Shown here: positions 1 to 4,814 of the stretch, one piece after another
How the letters are laid out: each line of letters opens with the position of its first letter
How positions within the stretch are numbered: position 1 is the stretch's first letter
DNA from: Burkholderiaceae bacterium
Lineage (GTDB): Bacteria; Pseudomonadota; Gammaproteobacteria; Burkholderiales; Burkholderiaceae_C
Assembly: GCA_030726195.1 (NCBI GenBank)
Contig: JANREF010000041.1
Coordinates: 1 to 10,425 of the forward strand
Reading direction: 5' to 3'
Length of the DNA: 10,425 bases
Program-made: the position numbers and the translations under genes
Notes under the pieces: model-generated
What the model was told of the DNA's origin: nothing
The model's database searches: none
Seen by the model: the letters and a program-made list of their open reading frames with translations, nothing else

Positions 1-444
1 GCGCGCGTGATCGGGGTGCTGGCCGATAAGCGCGGCAAGGCTTGGATTTACCAGCGCCTGAACTGGGTCATTGCGCTGCCCTTGTTTGCCATCACCTTGT
101 TGCCACACGGCACGCCGTGGTCTGTGGTGGCCTTGGTGTATGTGCTGTTCTTTGTGATTGTGAGCGGGCGCATGATTCCGGCCTCGGCCATCATGGCGTC
201 GGCGGCCAATCCGCAGCGCCGTGGCACCTTTATGGCGCTGTCTGGTGCATCTCAGTCCATGGGCATGGCGCTGGGCGCTGTGATTGGCGGCATGCTCATC
301 AGCCGCGATGCCAACGGCTTGGTGGTGGGCTATTGGCACACCGCCGCGGTCAGCTGCGTGTTGGCTTGGGCCTCTTTGTGGGTGCTGAAAAAAGTAACCA
401 TGCACACCAGCACGCCTGCGCCAGTGGCGGTTGAAAAAGCCTAA
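1..444 (+). CDS. MFS transporter, C-terminal part (5' end outside window)
   Basis: This is the 3' end of a major facilitator superfamily transporter gene. The reading frame is open from base 1, so the start lies upstream of the window and about 147 residues are visible. The fragment opens with GVLADKRGK, which fits the MFS loop motif GxLaDrxGrk. Four hydrophobic segments follow (about residues 20-36, 41-60, 76-101 and 109-128), so this motif is the copy between helices 8 and 9 and the segments are helices 9-12. The third segment is rich in Gly, Ala and Ser, as usual for helix packing. The cytoplasmic tail is short and ends in a Pro/Ala/Val stretch. The fragment gives no clue to substrate. The protein should sit in the inner membrane. 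Two hairpins follow the stop codon, and the next gene is hpf 185 bases downstream, so it probably belongs to a separate unit. The family call is firm; the substrate is unknown. Confidence 0.85.
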   Translation, partial: ARVIGVLADKRGKAWIYQRLNWVIALPLFAITLLPHGTPWSVVALVYVLFFVIVSGRMIPASAIMASAANPQRRGTFMALSGASQSMGMALGAVIGGMLISRDANGLVVGYWHTAAVSCVLAWASLWVLKKVTMHTSTPAPVAVEKA

Positions 445-498
445 GCACGCATCCCGTGCTGGCCGCGTGTCAGTGGTCTGGCCAAGCCTTGTTGGCCA
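444..498 (+). other. Two short hairpins after the MFS gene
   Basis: Two perfect inverted repeats follow the MFS stop codon. The first pairs AGCACG (444-449) with CGTGCT (455-460) around a 5-base loop. The second pairs TGGCCAA (479-485) with TTGGCCA (492-498) around a 6-base loop. Neither is followed by a T-run, so they are not classical intrinsic terminators. They could protect the 3' end of the mRNA or help weak termination. The function is inferred from position only. Confidence 0.35.
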
Positions 499-513
499 TG
501 CTGCGGTGCAATG

Positions 514-542
514 TTGCAAAAGTTTGGGGCTGGGTGCATAGT
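514..542 (+). promoter_or_regulatory. Candidate sigma-70 promoter for hpf
   Basis: TTGCAA (514-519) and CATAGT (537-542) each match four of six consensus bases and are separated by exactly 17 bases. They lie about 87 bases upstream of the hpf start codon, in the 185-base gap after the MFS gene. I looked here for a sigma-54 site (GG and GC ten bases apart) and found none with correct spacing. The match is only moderate, so this is a candidate. Confidence 0.3.
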
Positions 543-616
543 GGGGCTGAGTCGGTTTTTTCTCGCAGAGGGAGCCGCCGCCAAGTGGCTCCCACTGTGC
601 TTGTCAACCTAAGCTT

Positions 617-622
617 AGGAGG
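617..622 (+). promoter_or_regulatory. Strong Shine-Dalgarno site of hpf
   Basis: AGGAGG is a perfect anti-16S match and ends 7 bases before the ATG at 630. It decides the start of hpf: the reading frame stays open upstream to a GTG at 456, but nothing supports that longer form. It is the best ribosome binding site in the window. Confidence 0.9.
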
Positions 623-629
623 CTTATTT

Positions 630-959
630 ATGAACTTGACCATCAGCGGACACCACCTTGAAGTCACACCTGCCCTGCGCAATTACGTGACCACAAAACT
701 TGACAGAATCACACGACATTTCGACCAAGTGGTCGATGTCAAAGTGTTGCTGACCGTTGACAACCTCAAAGAAAAAGACCTTCGCCAGCGCGCCGAGTGC
801 AACATCCACGTGAAGGGTAAAGATTTATTTGCGGAAAGTGCACACGCCGATTTGTACGCCGCATTAGACGATTTGGCTGACAAAATGGACAGACAGGTGC
901 TGCGCCACAAAGACAAGTCCCAAGAGCATCATCATCAAAGCGCGAAGCGATTGATGTAG
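630..959 (+). CDS. hpf: Ribosome hibernation promoting factor (HPF/YfiA family)
   Basis: This encodes a 109-residue HPF/RaiA-type protein. Family members bind the decoding centre of idle 30S subunits in stationary phase or starvation and block mRNA and tRNA binding. The sequence shows the beta-alpha-beta-beta-beta-alpha fold: [20 protein letters not shown] at the start, a central strand region around residues 36-62, and the family signature [18 protein letters not shown] (73-90) followed by RHKDK (92-96). There is no long C-terminal dimerisation domain, so this is a short form. The length falls between E. coli HPF (95) and YfiA (113) because of a basic, His-rich tail (HHH at 100-102). The ATG at 630 is chosen for its perfect Shine-Dalgarno site; the open frame extends upstream but lacks support. 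A strong intrinsic terminator lies about 60 bases after the stop, so hpf may be transcribed on its own. ptsN follows, as is common in proteobacterial rpoN-hpf-ptsN loci. Confidence 0.95.
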   Translation: MNLTISGHHLEVTPALRNYVTTKLDRITRHFDQVVDVKVLLTVDNLKEKDLRQRAECNIHVKGKDLFAESAHADLYAALDDLADKMDRQVLRHKDKSQEHHHQSAKRLM

Positions 960-970
960 GGTTCGCCCCC

Positions 971-995
971 TTTTTGGCTTGCGAAGGGCCAAAAA
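971..995 (+). other. Weak hairpin downstream of hpf
   Basis: TTTTTGGC (971-978) pairs with GCCAAAAA (988-995) around a 9-base loop, 11 bases after the hpf stop. The stem has only three G-C pairs and no T-tract follows on the plus strand, although the T-run at 971-975 would follow the core stem on the minus strand. It may help the stronger hairpin at 1018-1047 but is unlikely to terminate alone. Confidence 0.35.
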
Positions 996-1017
996 AGTGG
1001 TAAAAATGACCCAACGT

Positions 1018-1050
1018 AAAAAGCCACCTGCCATCAGGTGGCTTTTTCTT
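1018..1050 (+). terminator. Intrinsic terminator after hpf, probably bidirectional
   Basis: The arms at 1018-1030 (AAAAAGCCACCTG) and 1035-1047 (CAGGTGGCTTTTT) are perfectly complementary over 13 base pairs, with a 4-base loop CCAT. The 8-bp GC-rich core followed by five Ts on the plus strand, with five As before it, is the layout of a rho-independent terminator that can work in both directions. It lies between hpf and ptsN, two genes often cotranscribed, so it should reduce read-through into ptsN. Confidence 0.88.
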
Positions 1051-1106
1051 GTGGGTGAAGGCGCGGCGCAATCCGTGTCGCTGTTAACGCCGCTAGAGGG
1101 ATGTCA

Positions 1107-1580
1107 ATGAATCGTTTGTCTGCAATCTTGCCTATCGAGCAAGTGTCTGTTGAGCTAGATGCCACGAGCAAAAAGCGCGCCTTTGAAGAGGTGGGCCTGT
1201 TGTTTGAAAGCCAGCATGGCTTGAACCGTTCGCTGGTGACCGACAGTTTGTTCGCACGCGAGCGTTTGGGCTCGACGGGCTTGGGCCACGGTGTAGCCAT
1301 TCCCCACGGTCGTATCAAGGGGCTGAAGCAGCCTATGGCGGCTGTGTTCCAGCTGGCCGCGCCGATTGCGTTTGACGCGCCTGACGAGCAACCCGTGACC
1401 TTGATGATTTGTTTGTTGGTGCCCGAGGCTGCCACACAAAAACACCTGGAAATCTTGTCAGAGATTGCTGAAATCCTGAGCGACGCCGACTTGCGCGAGC
1501 GCATGAAAACAGCGCCCACCGGCCCAGAGCTGCACCAGTTGATTGCCGGCTGGCAGTCGGCCCACACGGCCGCCGCCTAA
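1107..1580 (+). CDS. ptsN: PTS-Ntr EIIA component PtsN
   Basis: This encodes EIIA-Ntr, the terminal phosphoacceptor of the nitrogen phosphotransferase chain (EI-Ntr to NPr or HPr to PtsN). It is a cytoplasmic regulator; in studied species it affects potassium transport, nitrogen and carbon balance and stress responses, and it moves no sugar. The PTS EIIA type 2 fold is clear. The phosphorylated histidine lies in GHGVAIPHGR, at residue 67 from the chosen start. Downstream are the conserved LLVPEAATQKHLEILSEIA stretch and the helical C-terminus. An ATG at 1101 is in frame two codons earlier, but AGAGGG (1095-1100) abuts it, whereas it sits 6 bases before the ATG at 1107; homologues also start MNRL. 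I therefore use 1107, giving 157 residues. The gene follows a strong terminator, so it probably has its own promoter, which I could not identify. hprK follows 64 bases later, which supports a shared PTS-Ntr role. Confidence 0.95.
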   Translation: MNRLSAILPIEQVSVELDATSKKRAFEEVGLLFESQHGLNRSLVTDSLFARERLGSTGLGHGVAIPHGRIKGLKQPMAAVFQLAAPIAFDAPDEQPVTLMICLLVPEAATQKHLEILSEIAEILSDADLRERMKTAPTGPELHQLIAGWQSAHTAAA

Positions 1581-1644
1581 GCACCGCATGGCATTGCGCG
1601 GCCACGGTGTCGTCCACACAGTTTCATTCACCTAGTCAGGCTGT

Positions 1645-2598
1645 ATGCGCCCCATAGTCATCAGTGCTGATGTGTTGTTCGAGGCGCACCGCGAGCGCCT
1701 GCGTTGGCAGTGGGTGGCTGGGCTAGACGCCTCAGAGCGCCCCTTTGACGAGGTGGCCATTCGCGCAGCCCGCTCTGGCGCAGACTTGGTGGGCTACCTC
1801 AACTACATACACCCCTACCGTGTGCAGGTCTTGGGCGAGCGCGAAATTGCCTATTTGGTGCGCGACGCAAGTGTGGACTGCGCCAGACGCGCCGCGCGCA
1901 TCGTCACGCTAGAGCCCCCAGCGTTGGTGCTGGCCGATGGCGCAACGCCACCGCCTGAGCTGTTGGCCATGTGTGAGCGCGCGGGGATTCCGCTGTTCGC
2001 CACTGGCGAGTCGGCCGCTTTTGTGGTCGATGTGCTGCGCGCCTATTTGTCCAAGCACTTTGCCGAGCGCTCGACCATGCACGGTGTGTTCATGGATATT
2101 TTGGGTATGGGCGTGATGATCACCGGTGAGTCGGGGCTGGGCAAAAGCGAGCTGGGCTTGGAGCTGATTTCGCGTGGCCATGGCTTGGTGGCCGACGATG
2201 CGGTGGACTTGTTCCGTATCAACCAAGCGTCTATTGAAGGGCGCTGCCCCGCGTTGCTGCAAAACTTGCTAGAAGTGCGCGGCATTGGCTTGTTGGACAT
2301 CAAGGCGATTTTTGGCGAGACCGCGGTGCGGCGCAAGCTGCGCCTCAAGCTCATTGTGCATTTGGTGCGCAAAGAAACGCTGGAGCGCAAGTACGAGCGC
2401 ATGCCCCACGAGACCTTGTACCAAGATGTGCTGGGTGTGCCAGTGCGCAAGGCGGTGATCCAGGTGGTGGCCGGGCGCAACATTGCGGTGTTGGTGGAGG
2501 CGGCGGTGCGCAACACGATTTTGCAGCTGCGCGGCATCGACACGTACAAAGAGTTTGTGGACCGCCAGCGATTGGCCATGGAGCAGGGCCTAGACTAA
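1645..2598 (+). CDS. hprK: HPr kinase/phosphorylase
   Basis: This encodes a 317-residue bifunctional HPr kinase/phosphorylase, which phosphorylates HPr at its regulatory serine and removes that phosphate again. The usual family length is about 310-320. The N-terminal domain covers about residues 1-130. The C-terminal catalytic domain carries His146 (in MHGVF), the Walker A loop GESGLGKS (161-168, Lys167), the acidic pair Asp184-Asp185 in VADDAVDL, and the family signature [12 protein letters not shown] with Glu210 and Arg212. All expected catalytic residues are present, so the enzyme should be active. Proteobacterial HprK is typically found with an incomplete PTS and serves regulation rather than sugar uptake; HPr and EI genes are not in this window. 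The ATG at 1645 gives the normal N-terminus, though its ribosome binding site is weak (CAGG about 5 bases upstream). The gene converges with fur and ends 124 bases before the fur stop. Confidence 0.95.
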   Translation: MRPIVISADVLFEAHRERLRWQWVAGLDASERPFDEVAIRAARSGADLVGYLNYIHPYRVQVLGEREIAYLVRDASVDCARRAARIVTLEPPALVLADGATPPPELLAMCERAGIPLFATGESAAFVVDVLRAYLSKHFAERSTMHGVFMDILGMGVMITGESGLGKSELGLELISRGHGLVADDAVDLFRINQASIEGRCPALLQNLLEVRGIGLLDIKAIFGETAVRRKLRLKLIVHLVRKETLERKYERMPHETLYQDVLGVPVRKAVIQVVAGRNIAVLVEAAVRNTILQLRGIDTYKEFVDRQRLAMEQGLD

Positions 2599-2613
2599 GC
2601 CGGCTGGTGGTGG

Positions 2614-2643
2614 CTGACGGCAGCTGACTGCAGCTGATTGAGG
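2614..2643 (+). repeat. Three imperfect 10-base tandem copies after hprK
   Basis: CTGACGGCAG (2614-2623), CTGACTGCAG (2624-2633) and CTGATTGAGG (2634-2643) are head-to-tail decamers. The first two differ at one base and the third is degenerate. They sit in the convergent hprK-fur gap and also create two CAGCTG palindromes. They probably arose by slippage; no function is evident. No T-tract terminator was found in this gap (2599-2722). Confidence 0.5.
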
Positions 2644-2710
2644 CGGCGACTGGTTCAGGCCGTGGCACATTCACCAAGCGGCCCGCCAGATGCGCTAGGC
2701 CCACCCATCC

Positions 2711-2734
2711 GGTGTTTTTCAATCAGGTGTTTTT
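2711..2734. repeat. Short direct repeat at the 3' end of fur
   Basis: GGTGTTTTT occurs at 2711-2719 and again at 2726-2734, with a 15-base period. The second copy lies inside the last codons of fur (Lys-Asn-Thr) and the first just beyond its stop. A small local duplication is the simplest reading. Confidence 0.4.
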
Positions 2735-3151
2735 GTGCGGGCAGTTGCTTTTGCTGCAATTGGCGTACAAAGACAGCGCGTGCTCTTGCAGCACAAAGCC
2801 TTTGGCCTTGGCGATGTCTTGCTGGCGCTTTTCAATCTCGGGGTCAAAAAACTCTTCCACGCGTCCGCAGTCTAAGCAGACCAAATGGTCGTGGTGTTGC
2901 CCGTGGTCCAGCTCGTACACGGCCTTGCCGGACTCAAAGTTGCTGCGCACCAGCAGGCCAGCTTGTTCAAACTGCATCAACACCCGGTACACCGTGGCCA
3001 GACCAACGTCGGCCTTGTCGTCCAGCAGCAGCCGGTACACATCGTCTGCGGTGAGGTGGCGCTCGGTGGCATTTTGGAACACCTCCAAAATCTTCAGCCG
3101 GGGCAAAGTGGCCTTCAGGCCCGTATTTTTGAGTTCGTCTAAAGTGTTCAT
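2723..3151 (-). CDS. fur: Ferric uptake regulator Fur
   Basis: This encodes a 142-residue Fur protein, the Fe(II)-dependent DNA-binding repressor of iron uptake genes. The N-terminal winged helix includes the conserved [17 protein letters not shown] start (9-25) and the recognition helix [17 protein letters not shown] (50-66). The dimerisation and metal domain has the HHDH cluster (86-89), CxxC at Cys92 and Cys95 for structural zinc, Glu99-Glu100, His124 and a second Cys pair (Cys132, Cys137), as in zinc-containing Fur. The ATG whose first base is 3151 gives the normal N-terminus. A GTG at 3193 is in frame 14 codons upstream, but the extra Pro-rich residues are not typical. The gene is divergent from bamE; the fur-omlA (bamE) arrangement is known from Pseudomonas, where the two promoters overlap. 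I found no convincing full Fur box in the intergenic region, so autoregulation is not shown. Confidence 0.95.
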   Translation of the reverse strand: MNTLDELKNTGLKATLPRLKILEVFQNATERHLTADDVYRLLLDDKADVGLATVYRVLMQFEQAGLLVRSNFESGKAVYELDHGQHHDHLVCLDCGRVEEFFDPEIEKRQQDIAKAKGFVLQEHALSLYANCSKSNCPHKNT

Positions 3152-3329
3152 ATCTGGCTCGTAGGCGCGGGTGGAGCAGGGGGGCAGCGGCACACACCCT
3201 GAACTACAATCGTTAGATCATAGTCCGCTGGCGTTTGCGCAGCGTGACCAGATGTTAGGTTGCGCTAAAAACTGCAAATAGCGCAGCAATCAGACACCCC
3301 AACGCAAGGCCTTTTGGGGCCCAACACAT
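3152..3329. promoter_or_regulatory. Shared fur-bamE divergent control region
   Basis: This 178-base gap must carry both promoters. For fur, the minus strand reads TATGAT at 3217-3222, a 5/6 match to the -10 box, but with no good -35 partner. For bamE, GTGACC (3244-3249) and TAAAAA (3266-3271) are 16 bases apart and each match four of six, which is weak. TTGCGC occurs at 3235-3240 and 3260-3265, and TGCGCTA (3261-3267) is an inverted repeat of TAGCGCA (3279-3285). These may be operator half-sites. The start sites are inference. Confidence 0.5.
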
Positions 3330-3947
3330 ATGACGTCTGTCGCATTCTTTATGTCTAAGCGCATTGCCCGCACCATGAGTGCGTGGGCGGTGCTGTTGCT
3401 TGTTGCTGGCTGCGCGGGCGGCCCCGCAAGTTCTAGCGCATCAGCCGATGGTGGCCTGGGCCAATCCATCAGCACCTTGGGTGGCTGGCTCAGCCCCTAC
3501 CGCCCTGACGTGCTGCAAGGCAATGTGATCACGCAAGAGCAAGTCGCTTTGCTGCGCGAAGGTTTGTCGCGCGACCAAGTGGCGGGTATTTTGGGCACGC
3601 CGTTGCTGAAAAGCGTCTTCCATGCCAACCGTTGGGATTACGTGTTCACCAGGGCCAGCCAAGGCGCGCCTGACCAGCAACGCCGTTTGACCGTGTGGTT
3701 CGAGGCTGACAAGTTGGTCAAGTTCGACACCGAAGCCATGCCTACAGAGCGCGACTTTGTGCAGTCCATCAGCCGCCCCTTGGACACGACCGATACCAAG
3801 CCTCTAGAGGCCACGCCTGAGCAGATTGAGGCGTTCAAAGCCGAGCAAGCCAAAGTCGCTGCGCAAAATCCAGCGCCTGCGCCAACCAACGCCAGCGCGC
3901 CCACCACCAACGCATACCCAGCGTTGAACGAGACAGAAGGAAAATGA
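3330..3947 (+). CDS. bamE: Outer membrane assembly lipoprotein BamE (SmpA/OmlA)
   Basis: This encodes the small lipoprotein BamE of the BAM complex, which folds beta-barrel proteins into the outer membrane. The 205-residue product starts with a lipoprotein signal: basic residues (Lys10, Arg11, Arg14), a hydrophobic core and the lipobox LVAGC with Cys28 as the lipidation site. The SmpA/OmlA domain runs from about residue 50 to 150. It includes [19 protein letters not shown], then [18 protein letters not shown], a WDYVF strand and the [15 protein letters not shown] strand pair. After about residue 160 comes an Ala/Pro/Asn/Thr-rich tail, which makes the protein much longer than E. coli BamE (113). 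The ATG at 3330 has GGGG about 10 bases upstream; the in-frame ATG at 3351 has no ribosome binding site and is the alternative. The gene is divergent from fur, and its stop overlaps the dapB start (ATGA), so the two are probably cotranscribed and coupled. Confidence 0.92.
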   Translation: MTSVAFFMSKRIARTMSAWAVLLLVAGCAGGPASSSASADGGLGQSISTLGGWLSPYRPDVLQGNVITQEQVALLREGLSRDQVAGILGTPLLKSVFHANRWDYVFTRASQGAPDQQRRLTVWFEADKLVKFDTEAMPTERDFVQSISRPLDTTDTKPLEATPEQIEAFKAEQAKVAAQNPAPAPTNASAPTTNAYPALNETEGK

Positions 3948-4759
3948 GCGTGTCGAAAACAATAGGCGTTGTGGTGGCCGGTGCCAGTGGGCGCATGGGC
4001 CAGATGTTGGTGCAGGCCGTGTTGGCCAGCCCTGACATGAGCTTGGTGGGGGCATTGGACCATGCAGGCTCGCCCGCCTTGGGCCAAGACGCGGGTGCAT
4101 TTGCCGGGCGCGTCACGGGCATCACCATTCAAAGCGACATTGCGCAAGCCTTGGTGGGTGCGCACGTGCTCATCGACTTCACACGCCCAGAGGGCACCAT
4201 GGCCCACGTGGCTGCGGCCGGTGCGGCGGGCGTGGCGGTGGTCATTGGAACCACGGGCTTCAGCGACGAGCAAAAAGCGCAGCTGCAGCTGGCCAGCCAG
4301 GTCACGCCCATGGTCATGGCACCCAATATGAGTGTGGGTGTGAACGTCACGCTCAAGCTGCTGGAGATGGCGGCCAAAGCCATGCCCACAGGCTACGACA
4401 TTGAAATCATTGAGGCGCACCACCGCCACAAGGTCGATGCACCGTCAGGCACCGCGCTCAAGATGGGCGAGGTGGTGGCAAACGCCATTGGGCGCGACTT
4501 GAAAGAGTGTGCGGTGTATGGCCGCGAAGGTGTCACGGGCGAGCGCGACCCGTCCACCATTGGCTTTGCCACCATTCGCGGTGGCGATATTGTGGGCGAC
4601 CACACTGTGTTGTTTGCGGGTACGGGCGAGCGTATAGAAATCACGCACAAGTCCAGCAGCCGCGCCACTTACGCCCAAGGCAGTTTGCGTGCCGCGCGTT
4701 TCTTGGTTGATAAAACCAGTGGTCTATACGACATGTTTGACGTCCTGTCCCTGAACTAA
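3944..4759 (+). CDS. dapB: 4-hydroxy-tetrahydrodipicolinate reductase DapB
   Basis: DapB makes tetrahydrodipicolinate with NAD(P)H in the meso-diaminopimelate and lysine pathway, in the cytoplasm. The product is 271 residues, the usual size. The N-terminal Rossmann domain has GASGRMG (13-19) and an acidic residue in GALDHAG that contacts the cofactor ribose. IGTTGFS follows around residue 101-107. The substrate domain carries APNMSVGVN and the family signature [15 protein letters not shown], with His159 and His160 and catalytic Lys163, the same numbers as in E. coli. The C-terminal strand region has [13 protein letters not shown]. All key residues are intact. The start is clear: GAAGGA lies 3-8 bases upstream and the ATG overlaps the bamE stop by 4 bases. 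The stop is followed at once by the leuS leader hairpin. Any transcript from the bamE promoter should include this gene. Confidence 0.97.
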   Translation: MSVSKTIGVVVAGASGRMGQMLVQAVLASPDMSLVGALDHAGSPALGQDAGAFAGRVTGITIQSDIAQALVGAHVLIDFTRPEGTMAHVAAAGAAGVAVVIGTTGFSDEQKAQLQLASQVTPMVMAPNMSVGVNVTLKLLEMAAKAMPTGYDIEIIEAHHRHKVDAPSGTALKMGEVVANAIGRDLKECAVYGREGVTGERDPSTIGFATIRGGDIVGDHTVLFAGTGERIEITHKSSSRATYAQGSLRAARFLVDKTSGLYDMFDVLSLN

Positions 4760-4764
4760 TTTAC

Positions 4765-4794
4765 GGCTGTGCAGGCCGCCGCGCTTGCACAGCC
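4765..4794 (+). promoter_or_regulatory. GC-rich leader hairpin between dapB and leuS
   Basis: GGCTGTGCAGGC (4765-4776) pairs with GCTTGCACAGCC (4783-4794): 12 pairs including one G-T, with a 6-base loop. The outer nine pairs are perfect. It begins 5 bases after the dapB stop and ends 20 bases before the leuS ATG. No T-tract follows (TCACCAGC), so it is not a typical intrinsic terminator. It could stabilise the dapB 3' end, pause transcription or shape access to leuS. The structure is seen; the role is inference. Confidence 0.6.
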
Positions 4795-4814
4795 TCACCA
4801 GCGCCTGTTTCAAA

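Noticed and set aside
491..510. Possible sigma-54 promoter upstream of hpf (TTGGCC followed by GTGCA)
   Set aside because: The GG and GC pairs are 12 bases apart instead of the required 10, and the other candidate near 525-538 also lacks correct spacing.
456..629. N-terminal extension of hpf from an in-frame GTG at 456
   Set aside because: The extra 58 residues do not fit the family, the GTG lies within a hairpin after the MFS gene, and a perfect Shine-Dalgarno site marks the ATG at 630.
3152..3193. Longer Fur starting at GTG 3193
   Set aside because: The extra residues (Pro-rich) are not typical of Fur, and the ATG at 3151 yields the normal N-terminus and length.
3638..4429. Minus-strand open frame opposite bamE and dapB
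   Set aside because: It spans two well-supported plus-strand genes and their overlap, and its His-, Ala- and Gly-rich translation shows no family motif.
4760..4814. T-box or leader-peptide attenuator for leuS
   Set aside because: The gap is only 55 bases, with no T-box core, no run of Leu codons in a short leader frame and no terminator T-tract.
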